DNA from: Sycobia sp. Sy_11
Taxonomy: Eukaryota; Arthropoda; Insecta; Hymenoptera; Epichrysomallidae
Assembly (NCBI GenBank): GCA_018907035.1
Contig: JACCIC010000064.1
Coordinates: 2,791,625-2,855,624, forward strand
Length of the DNA stretch: 64,000 nucleotides
Direction: 5' to 3'
Part shown: piece after piece, positions 35,415 to 44,389 of the stretch
Position numbering within the stretch: the first letter of the stretch is position 1
Layout: every line of letters starts with the position of its first letter
Notes under the pieces: generated by a model
The model's input: only the letters and a program-made list of their open reading frames with translations
What the model was told of the DNA's origin: nothing
The model's database searches: none
Program-made: the position numbers and the translations under genes

Positions 35415-37105
35415 TATATAACAGCTATTAGAAAAGAAAAATCTAAGTGAAATTACTTATTGTACAAGATAACTACAATGATGACGATAGCGAATGCATA
35501 AATGATGATAATCTCCAACTTATCCAATATTATCACTATGTTTGGATTAAAAATTTATCTCGCTCGATGAGTTGGCAATTGTCAAAACATAATGTAGAAA
35601 TTTACCTTTGCGATCGTTGTCTATATTATTTTATATCCGAAGAAAAATTAGCATTGCATAGCATTGATTGTCAGGGAAAAAAGCTACCGACTGAAAAGAA
35701 TAATATTTTACAGGTTAAAAACTTTTCATATAAGGAATGTGTCCCATTTGTTATATATGCAGATTTGAAATGTATAGTAGAAAAAAGAAATAATCAAAAA
35801 TATACACAGCAACGACATAAAGCATTTAGTGTTGGTTTTTATACAAAATGTAGTTTTGATGATGCACAATCGGAATACCAAAGCTATAGACAAGTAGATG
35901 AAGAGATAGGACCATCTCTTGCTGATGGTTCATGCAGAAATTACAAGCATTTTCGGCACAAATAGCATAAGTATATGATAATCCAAAACCAATTAATAGA
36001 CTGACAGATATTGAAATCTTAAATTTTGAAAAAGCAAAAATTTGTCATATTTGTGAAAATAATTTTAATTATGAGCATACAAAAGTCCAAGATCATTGTC
36101 ATCTCATAGGACAGTAAGTTTCTTTAGTGTTTCATATTATCGATTTTTTAAAATTTAAATATCGATTACAAAAATCGAGGTCCTGCGCATAATTCATGTA
36201 ATTTGAATTATAATGATTCAAAAGTTATCAGGGTATGATTCACATTTATTCATTAAAGAGCTAGTAACAAATTTTGAAGATCGAGTATATCCTCTACCAG
36301 AAATTAAGGAAAAATATATCTCATTTACAAAATATGTAAAAGGCACAGACATTAGTTTCAGGTTTATTAATTCATTTCGTTTTATGCCATGTGCTCTCGA
36401 TAAATTAGCCCCATATCTGAAAGAGCATCGTATTTTAGAAAATACTTTTAAAAGTGATTTTCCAACAAACGATCAAATTAATTTGGCTGAAAGAAAGGAA
36501 ATCTTCCCATATGAATATGTTTCATCTTTTGATAGACTACGAGATTCACAGCTACCAGGAAAAGATGCATTTTATAGTGATTTAAATAATGCAACCATTG
36601 CTGATGAAGATTATAAACATGATCAACTAGTTTAGCAAAAATTTGATATTAAAACTTTAGGTGATTATTCGGATTTGTATTTGAAAAAAGATGTATTACT
36701 TCTTGTTGACATATTCGAAAACTTACGAAACAATTGTCACGAAGCTTACGGTCTTGATCCAGCACACTATTATACCACTCCCGGTCAATCATGAGATGCC
36801 ATGCTAAAATATACGAAAATAAAATTAGAATTGCTTACCGATATTGATATGCTTATGTTTATTGAAAGAGGTATTAGAGGTGGTATTAGTCAGTGCTCTA
36901 ATCGATATGCAAAAGCAAATAATAAATACATGAGTAGAGAATTAGAAAATACATATTTGCTTTATTATGATGTAAATAAAAAACAAAACGGAGATCTAGT
37001 GAATTTCCGAGGAAAGGTTAAAGCTATCAAATTAGCCGTTAAACAAGTAGCTTAGTGAGCGATGGGAATTATTTAGAACGCTCCTGGGTATATGAATAGC
37101 TAGTC

Positions 37106-37312
37106 ATGTCAGCAAATGACCAGTTTTTCGCCGACTTTCAAACAAGTCAGTTGCCTGAGCAAAATAAAAAAAAAACAAAATCAAAGTTTCATCATCGTTC
37201 TCGTCAGAAGACAGTTCTGAATCACAATCCAGCAGTCAAAGTACTTACGCCTCAAAACATTCAATTCCTTAAAAGCGTAGGTCTAAAAGTCATCGCTTCT
37301 GGTGAAAAATAA
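37106..37312 (+). CDS. Small basic ORF of the Polinton-type element
   Basis: An open frame of 68 residues between the polymerase remnant and the capsid-like gene. It is rich in Lys/Arg/Gln in the middle and ends VLTPQNIQFLKSVGLKV. The tail resembles short proteins that I recall next to such polymerase genes; no function is known to me. It is the only undamaged-looking frame of the element, which may be chance given its length. Confidence 0.4.
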   Translation: MSANDQFFADFQTSQLPEQNKKKTKSKFHHRSRQKTVLNHNPAVKVLTPQNIQFLKSVGLKVIASGEK

Positions 37313-37342
37313 ATTTTACTTTTTTCAACTGTTTGCAGCAAA

Positions 37343-38463
37343 ATGGTGGATGTTTTAAGTATATAATCTCCCGTCGCATTTGATGATTCGATTGTGCATT
37401 ACGAGGTTCACACTCAAAAGCCATACACATCAACTAATTTTAGTAACAGTGATGAAATTCGTATATCTATTCAACATCAAGACTTGTGCCTTATTTCAAG
37501 ATATTCGATATGAATTAAATGCAATACAAATTAATAGGTGTAAAAATGCAGGAATTACAAGCTTTATGAAAGGATGGGTTTCTTTAAGTCCAAGTCAAAG
37601 TTTTGATAGGCTTGATATAGAAGAGTCCAATGACATTACCGATAATTTAAGCCATTTTAATGCATCCCTTCCCCTCAATATGATTTTCGGTTTCGCTGAA
37701 GATTACCGTAAAATTATAATTAATGCACAGCATGAATTTTTTCTCGTCAGATCACGCAACGATTTAAACGCCGTCGTGCAAACAGTAACACCGAGATCAA
37801 CCGATAACGCAGAACAATATGAAAATCTCAAAATAGAAATTACAAAGTTCGAATGATTGATGCCATACGTCGTAATATCAATACAAGGTTCGACTACTAA
37901 AACAGTTCGAAAAAGATCATCCAACCTCTATGAGTTTTTGTACTCGGGAGCTCTATGAATATCCACTCCTTCCCAAAATATCCAAGCATGTGTAGATAGT
38001 GAAAACGACAAACCAACTGGAAAAATCACGATTTGTCATTTTGGGACTTTAAACAAATAGAAAAGGGCACAAAGATACAAATTTCATTCACTTTGACCAT
38101 TGTGATAGCAGTAATGTGAAACATTTTCTCAATTCTCAATACTATCCATATGGAAATTGAAATATTTATATTACTATATATCAATATTCGATATTGTATG
38201 ATATGTATGCAAATTTTCAAAATGTCTACTACAACAAGGAGTCTCAGCCTATTTTAAAGAAAACAGATTTCCCATATCACATACCACTTATAGTTATTGA
38301 TTATTCAAAGCAAAATGAGTCTCTCAAAAGTGCACCTGTCGATGTACGCCTAGAATTTGAATCAAAATATAATTTTCCACCAAATACGTCAGCTTACTGC
38401 TTAATTTTGCATGATCGTATTGTGCAATATCATCCTATGAGTGATGACGTTAAGAAGTTATAA
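37343..38463 (+). pseudogene. Capsid-like structural protein of the Polinton-type element, broken
   Basis: It starts at MVDVLS (37343), is stopped at 37361, and stays readable to about 37490 (DEIRISIQHQDLCL). It then shifts into the frame 37380-37856 (DIRYELNAIQINRCKNAG, LPLNMIFGFAEDYRKI, VRSRNDLNAV). A damaged stretch follows, and the end is in 38194-38463 (MYANFQNVYY, APVDVRLEFESKYNFPPNT). The beta-rich, aromatic composition and the position downstream of polymerase suit a virus-like capsid protein; that assignment rests on memory of such elements and is not proven here. About 40-50 residues appear missing near 37490. Confidence 0.5.
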
Positions 38464-38639
38464 AGTGGTTAAAATAATACATATATATTGTGACGAGTCA
38501 CAAAGCGTCCGCGCCGACTCATCTGAGTTGCGGCTCCTTACAGAAAATGTCGATTAGAAAAATCCTTTCATGTTACAAAATTTAAGTAGATTTAAGATCC
38601 TGCGATTTTGCTCTTTTGTTATTACTCTTACCCCTTCTT

Positions 38640-39248
38640 AAAAGAAAGGGTTTTCTGCATCGTATCGTGACTGGCGATGAAAAGTGGATACGTTACGATA
38701 ATCCGAAGCGAAGAAAATCATGGGGACTACCCGGCCATGCATCATCATCGACGGCCAAGCCAAATATTCATGGCGCCAAGCTCATGCTCTGTATATGGTG
38801 GGACCAGCTAGGTGTGGTTTACTATGAGCTTCTGAAACCGAATGAAAGGATCACAGGCGAGGTCTATCGACGACAATTGATGCGTTTGAGCCGCGCACTG
38901 CGAGAAAAACGGCCACAATACTCCGACAGGCACGACAAAGTTATTTTGCAACATGACAATGCTCGCCCACATGTTGCACCGCCGGTGAAAACATACTTAG
39001 AAACGCTCAAATGGGAAGTCCTACCCCACCCGCCGTATAGTCCAGACGTTACTCCGTCTGATTACCATCTCTTCAGATCGATGACGCATAGCCTGGCTGA
39101 CCAGCACTTCCATTCCTACGAGGAAGCCAAAAAATGGGTGGATGACTGGATAGAGGCCAAACCGGTCGAATTTTTTCGCAACGGGATTCGTATGTTGCCA
39201 GAAAGATGGGAAAAAGTTGTAGCTAGCGATGGCCAATACTTTCAATAA
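38640..39248 (+). pseudogene. Mariner transposase C-terminal fragment
   Basis: The readable part begins KRKGFLHRIVTGDEKW and runs to the natural stop after DGQYFQ. It is identical in protein to residues of the intact copy over about 200 residues, including the whole catalytic triad. It lacks the DNA-binding domain. The ORF's first few codons (38616-38640) come from flanking sequence. Confidence 0.9.
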
Positions 39249-39325
39249 TTCATTTGTAACCATTTTTTCACAATAAAGGCTCAAAATTTGAAAAAAAAAC
39301 GGGAAAGACTTATTCACATACCTGA
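38640..39325 (+). mobile_element. 5'-truncated copy of the intact mariner
   Basis: It matches the element at 19019-20312 from about codon 152 of the transposase to the 3' terminal repeat (CGGGAAAGACTTATTCACATACCTGA), followed by TA at 39326-39327. The left end and first half of the gene are absent, so the copy is immobile by itself unless both ends are supplied. Only a few base differences are visible in the 3' UTR (A-tract length, ATTTTTC against ATTTTTTCAC). Confidence 0.9.
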
Positions 39326-39484
39326 TACTATTTCGAAACAGGTGCGTGTTTTCGACTGAGTTGCTTGCATCAGATGGCACTAATAAAAAAACGATTACAA
39401 AATCGTTCTTCTCGAATTGACATAAACAGGTTCATGCATGTGGATAACAACGCGACGCAAATGTGTAAGAGAAGAGCCCTGGCC

Positions 39485-39486
<2 letters not shown>

Positions 39487-39532
<46 letters not shown>
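39487..39532. repeat. (GA)n microsatellite
   Basis: GA repeats with one GATA interruption. Confidence 0.95.
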
Positions 39533-39536
<4 letters not shown>

Positions 39537-39768
39537 TATATTGTTCTCTCCGTCTAGTTCCCATGGATATTATAGACCCTCCTCTGTAATACAGCGTGCG
39601 GTATTGGAAAAGAGAAAGCTATATACTTCTCTCTCTCTCTTACACAAGCCGCTAGTGGCCGTGCGGCGTAATATTTAAAAAAAACAGCGCGCTATGAGAG
39701 AGAATTACATACTTTTCTCTCCCACTACGAGATAGAAAAGTATATAGTGCTAAAGGTCGCTGACGTCC

Positions 39769-39991
39769 GGACCTGTGACGTTGACGTTGTAAGCTATGGG
39801 AATTCTGGATCATCCCGGAACTGCGCCTGTCGTCCGTGACGTAACCGCTGTAATCTATGACAGTTCTGAATCACTGGTAGTAATTCGGAACTACGCGTGG
39901 CGTCAGCGTCTGTGACGTCAGCGTCTGTGATGTAAGCGCTGTGAGCTGTGAGAGTTCTGAATCACCGAAAGTGATCCAGAACTCTCATAGC
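39769..39991. repeat. Three tandem hairpin-forming units
   Basis: Each unit opens with a TGACGTxA/TGACGTT stretch and CGCTGTxAxCTATG-like sequence and then folds: near 39796-39823 (GAATTCTGGATCA against the CCGGAACT side), near 39861-39893 (AGTTCTGAAT against ATTCGGAACT) and, best, 39945-39965 with 39971-39991 (21-bp stem, two mismatches, loop CGAAA). A perfect CRE-type palindrome TGACGTCA is at 39913-39920. Class unknown. Confidence 0.6.
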
Positions 39992-40983
39992 TTATCTACT
40001 TACTTCAAAGGATATTTTATTGATTAGAATTAGTTGTTTGTTAAATTGTATACATACATACCACACCTTGAACTTAAAAGCCATTTATTATGCCGCATAA
40101 ATACTTAATTTATATATGATACGAAGCGATTAACAATTCATTTTTCGGTTTTGTATTTCATTAGCCATTTTCTAGCAATTTTTTAGATTGTTTTAATTGA
40201 AACTGAAATTTCAATTATTCCCTCACGAGAAAAAGTATTAAATTTTTAGTTTTAAAGTTGCGTTTATAATGATTCCATAAAAAGCTAAAAAGTTTTCCGA
40301 AAAATCGTCTCATCAGAGGCTAAGAAATAGACAATAGTAACGACTGTAAGAATATACATATAGCTCGTGTAATACATATGTATATAATATAGAGTATATG
40401 CGTGCATTAGCAGAAAAAGAGATAGATGTCGCGATCACCGAAACCGAGAAATAGGTAGTTAGTCTTCATCGGAACTTACTCTCGAGCGCATGTATATAAT
40501 ATATGTATAAATTAGTATGTAATCAGTTAATAAATCTATAGTTATATTCGAATTAAGTGGCATCCTTACTTAAGTAAACCACCCCTCACACGACTATAAA
40601 TTATTATCAACTTTTAAAAATTAATTGTTATTACTATTATTAAATTGTAAACAATAATTTATTTCTTATGTAAATAAAAACATGCAGAAAAAAGTGCAAT
40701 TGCTAGTTATGATATATAAGAATAATGTGCACTATATAGATTTAAGGATACTATTGAGTTGCTTTTTCTTAAAAAATCTTTCTTCTGCAGTTACAGAATA
40801 TAGACGTAAAAATATTTATTTTGAGCAGTTTTGTTTAGAATATTTTTTAAAATTTTAATTAATATAATATTTTATGCAACGTATTTGAATAGTTTATTTG
40901 TATAGGGTTTTCACAGTTTTCGTCATAAAAATTTAATTTTCATAAAAAGTCATTACGATATCCATAATCAGCAGATCCTAAAA
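39992..40983. other. AT-rich stretch without a gene
   Basis: No coding region seen. 40360-40600 has a moderately GC-richer block with TTAATAAATC, and it could be an LTR remnant, but I cannot find its ends. Confidence 0.4.
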
Positions 40984-40994
40984 TACACACACAA

Positions 40995-41080
<86 letters not shown>
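40984..41080. repeat. (CA)n microsatellite
   Basis: About 95 bp of CA. The Cys/Val frames across it are artefacts. Confidence 0.95.
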
Positions 41081-41085
<5 letters not shown>

Positions 41086-41606
41086 GGAAGACGGTGGCTG
41101 CAAGCCCTGGACGCGCAGCAGTACGATGTCGGCAGCTGAAGAAGGTGGTTTTCCCGCTCGTCGGTAGCCCCGGAAGGGGGCGGTCAATCCGCACAGACTA
41201 TGGCTGGATTACAGGCTCGCTCGCTGGAGCACTGCAGCTACCTTCGCGTGGCGAATGACAGCCTGGTGGGCGGCAAAAAGCGCCAAAAACACAAAAATAA
41301 AGTCCGAAAAAGAATCTCATTTCTCGCTTATAATTTGATTCGCGAGTAGCATGGAGTTCTCTCACTTCTCCCAACTTCGTGCAGGATGATCTTGCCCCAC
41401 TCCCCGCTTTCTCGCTCTCTCTCTCTCTCTCTCACTTACCTCCTCGCTAGTGTGCCGATGCATCGGCCTATAATAAAACTACATGCTAAATATGTACATA
41501 TGAACAACAGATAGTATATACAAATATTTACACAGGCTACGATGGAAGAGAGAGCATAGGGACTTAGGATACCAAGCGTAAGCGGCGCTTGCGATCTTCG
41601 TCACAC
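40984..41606 (-). mobile_element. Gypsy-type 3' LTR containing (CA)n
   Basis: On the minus strand a polypurine tract (AGAGGGTGGAGGGG, about 41607-41620) is followed by TGTGACGAAG, the LTR start. The sequence 41220-41606 matches the solo LTR at 47.55-49.44 kb (GGCCTATAATAAAAC, CATGCTAAATATGTACATATG). A ~95-bp (CA)n run occupies 40984-41080; the LTR's other end lies in or beyond it. Confidence 0.65.
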
Positions 41607-41914
41607 CCCTCCACCCTCTAGACTCTGGTAGCCGGAGCGTGGCAGCTCGACACAACATCTCTCACTCATTTTGAACATTGTGTCAGGAAAAGAAAAAATT
41701 TTCTAAGCCACAATACACAAGGTACTGTTTAAAGAGCTCCTTTATTAGTTTTAAGATACATTGTAGTTTGGAATGTTCTTGTTCGTTCACCGTCAGCGGT
41801 TCATTTCGCGTGGGGAGGTTTCGCTCTAACAACGACTACGCTTTTCGGTGTGGCTGGAGGCGTGCCCCTCGTAGTCGGGGTGGTTGGGCTGATTGGAGCA
41901 CTCCCGACCCCGTC

Positions 41915-42657
41915 CCCCTCCAGTTTACACTAATTGCAGTTCGGCAGCCGAATGGTCGCAAATTGCGGCGAGTCCAACGCAGCCTGCTCATTCCTGGCCT
42001 CCGCCGTCTTTCGCAGGGCGAATACCCTATTGATGTTTGCCTGCAAGCGTTGCGCCTCCAAGGCGATGTTGGCCCGAAGTTGGCCGTAGATGCCTTGGCC
42101 GGAAGGATGGCTTGCATTATCGCGCTCCGGAGGCGTTGTATCTCCACGCGGCATGTCGCCTGGAATTCCTCCACCATCCGATGCACGACTCCTTCGCGGC
42201 CCCTAAGCTTCTCCACCTCTCCGTTCGCTTCTACCCAGCGACCGACGATGGCGGCGACCTTTTGCGGTTATTCGGCCAAGGAGAGATAGTCAACCTCCCT
42301 GAGATCTGGTAGCTCCTATTGGCCGGCTGGAGCCCTTTGCACGAACTCGTGCCGCTCTGGAAGGTCGCTGGCCTCCTCAGCCTCCAGCTCTTGGCGCCGA
42401 AAGTAGACCTCGTCCAGCCGTTGGATTAAGGCCTGGACGCTGCCGGGTAGGAGGGCCCTTGGCTCAAGAGGTGCCGATTCTGACTTTTCGGTCGTCGGCA
42501 GCTGGCTTCTCTCCGATGCAGAGTCATCGGCTCCCAACACCGCTGGAGGCTGCTGGTGAATCGGGGGATGCGTTTCATGGATCCCCAGCCGCCGGAAAAT
42601 GGTTTCCAGCAGCGTGCAGAGGATCTCCGCGATCACTTCGCTCGGTTGCGCTTTCAT
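41915..42657 (-). pseudogene. Extra ORF after pol in the Gypsy element, broken
   Basis: It starts with ATG at 42657 and gives 113 codons (MKAQPSEVIAEILCTLLETI ... IQRLDEVYFRRQELEAEEA). After a stop at 42316-42318 the same strand continues in shifted frames (EVEKLRGREGVVHRMVEEF; then GIYGQLRANIALEAQRLQAN) to about 41915. It is rich in Glu, Arg, Gln and Leu with coiled-coil-like stretches, and has no signal peptide, membrane segment or Cys pattern of an envelope protein. It occupies the env position between integrase and the polypurine tract. It could be a displaced gag-like ORF; the function is unknown. Confidence 0.5.
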
Positions 42658-43099
42658 CTCTGGACCCTAGGAAAGAAAGCGGTTTTTTAACATCCGGCGA
42701 CCTACGTGGCACGACCCATGCAAGGAAGGCCCCTCGATAAGGTGGACTCGATAGAATAATAGAAGCGTCTAGATGATTTGATAGAGTGAAAAGAATTCCG
42801 CCGGTGCGTCGAAGTGTAAAAAGGTTCGGCACCTAGGTGGCCTGTTGGTCGGTAAGAGTCTGGGCCCAAATGCGACGAGGGATTGGTCCCGCATTAATGC
42901 TGAGCACTGGCTTTTTCTGGCACGATCTGGCTTCATAGGGGCTCACGCCTCAGTCCTTCGACGGGTAATAATTCGCGTCCTACGCGGTCTCCCGAATCTA
43001 CGCGGCGCGACATCGGCCTTAGGTCGCGTGGCTTTGATAGCGAGGTATCGCTTCTCACGCTCGTATCGGAATTACAATGAGGCGTGTCGTCGGGGCGCC

Positions 43100-44105
43100 G
43101 CACGCTCTCCAGTGCACCCATTATAGTAGGGAGCTAGCTTTGCCTGTGCTTTCTACGAGCTGTCCGCTGCATTTCGATAGAGATCAGATAACTTCTCCAT
43201 GGGCCATTTCCAATGCTGTAGAGTAGCCTCTTCTTACGCTACCTGTGTGCGCTGCTTTTCCTGGCGACGATGCATGCCAGGAGCTGAGGGGTGACGACCC
43301 GTATCAGGAAAGGCCAGATTTACGCCAATAGAGTCTTGTACGGATGTATTGCACGCGAACATCAGTTTGGCGATATGCACATCCCAAGTGCTATGAGACT
43401 CTTCAATGAGGTGATTATAGCGGTTTTCAGATTCCTATTGACCCACTCTACCGAATTGGCTTGAGCATGATAAGGAGGTATCGTTGAATGCTCCACCCAA
43501 CGCTCCAAAAGGAATTTCTCCAAAAGGTGCCGTTGTCCGATAGGAACATCTCGGGCATACCAAAGCATAAAAATATGTGGTCTTTCAACTCGCGGCGAAT
43601 CGTTTGCGCATTCACCTTTCGGATGGGGATACGCTCTACGCAGCGAGTGAACAGATCCATGAAGACGAGTAAATACTCGTATCTGCGGGTAGATCGTGGA
43701 AACGGACCGCTCGATGGTCCATCATGCCAGGTGGTGCAGCCTACTGTACCTTACATTATTGGTACACGGTTCAGCCACCTTCGCAGGTTGGCTTCTCTTC
43801 GTACAAACGAGAGCGAACGTCTGGTAGGCAATTCAAGGTACCTTTCCGGTGAGTAACTTCATAGTCCTATCCCTGCAATTCCAAAGCCCAACATGCGAGT
43901 CTGCCCTTGGGTTCCGCAATCAGTGCAGCCAACGAAGGCTGCCGTGATCAATAATCACCTGGAAGTGGTAGCTCTCCACGTACAGGTGAAATTTACGTAC
44001 AGCCCATAACACAGTGAAACACTCACATTCGGTGATCGAATAATTACGCTCGGCCGCAGTCATCGTGCGGCTAGCGTAGGAAAGCACTATGTTATTTAGA
44101 AAATA
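43100..44105 (-). pseudogene. Gypsy pol remnant (RNase H and integrase)
   Basis: On the minus strand, 44105-43860 holds an RNase H end (SYASRTMTAAERNYSITECE, FHLYVESYHFQVIIDH). 43660-43362 holds an integrase core in two frames (VDLFTRCVERIPIRK, FGMPEMFLSDNGT; then STIPPYHAQANSVEWVNRNL with the catalytic Glu region), and 43300-43100 a basic linker (EKLSDLYRNAADS). RT, protease and gag are missing; the element is cut at about 44110. Multiple stops. The order RNase H, integrase identifies the Ty3/Gypsy class. Confidence 0.85.
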
Positions 44106-44237
44106 CGTTTTTGCTGTTTCGCGTATTGTCGAAGTGACAATTATTTTTAATATATTTTTATCTCTACGCGCGCGTATTTTTGAGACATCGCCTCCACTCT
44201 CGCAGTTGACAAAGTCTCTCGGGCTATAGTTTCCTAC

Positions 44238-44382
44238 CAGTCTGCGGTATAGCCTGGCACCCTTTGAAATAAGGAACTATCATTTTTTAATTCCAACTCC
44301 ATTGTTATGATGTCTGTCTCTTGCTCGCATAGGCTTTGGAGCCAGTCATCAAAGTCTTTTGAAGGGTTTACCATCATTTATT
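44238..44382 (-). pseudogene. Unrecognised short ORF fragment
   Basis: Minus-strand frame of about 48 codons from MMVNPSKDFDDWLQSLCEQE to a stop, then readable for some codons beyond. Acidic and amphipathic. It may be the start of a retroelement gag gene next to the Gypsy remnant, but I do not recognise it. Confidence 0.25.
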
Positions 44383-44389
44383 TGTTTAA

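Larger units (their letters stand above)
33205..37055 (+). pseudogene. Polinton/adintovirus-type protein-primed DNA polymerase B, broken
   Basis: Pieces run in order: an N-terminal 211-residue frame (33205-33840), a short continuation to about 34108, then after a mariner insertion 35447-35965, 36213-36635 and 36801-37055. Polymerase family B (protein-primed, DNA_pol_B_2) hallmarks are a Cys/His finger (LCDRCLYYF...LALHSIDC), the exonuclease start FVIYADLKC, a second Cys/His knot (CHICENN...DHCHL near 36045-36110), LSGYDSHLFIKEL, FPYEYVSSFDRLRDSQLPGK and GIRGGIS. The exonuclease motif has Lys where the metal-binding Glu is expected. The protein stops at YLLYYDVN, the first polymerase motif; the rest of the palm is gone. 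Several stops and frameshifts. Dead copy. Confidence 0.85.

Noticed and set aside
36040..36230. An intron in the Polinton-type polymerase gene
   Set aside because: The break between the two frames looks like ordinary decay; no convincing donor and acceptor restore a known family junction.
41678..43126. Plus-strand ORFs of 203, 93 and 91 codons in the Gypsy region
   Set aside because: They run antisense to the recognisable Gypsy ORFs, and the GC-rich composition alone keeps frames open.
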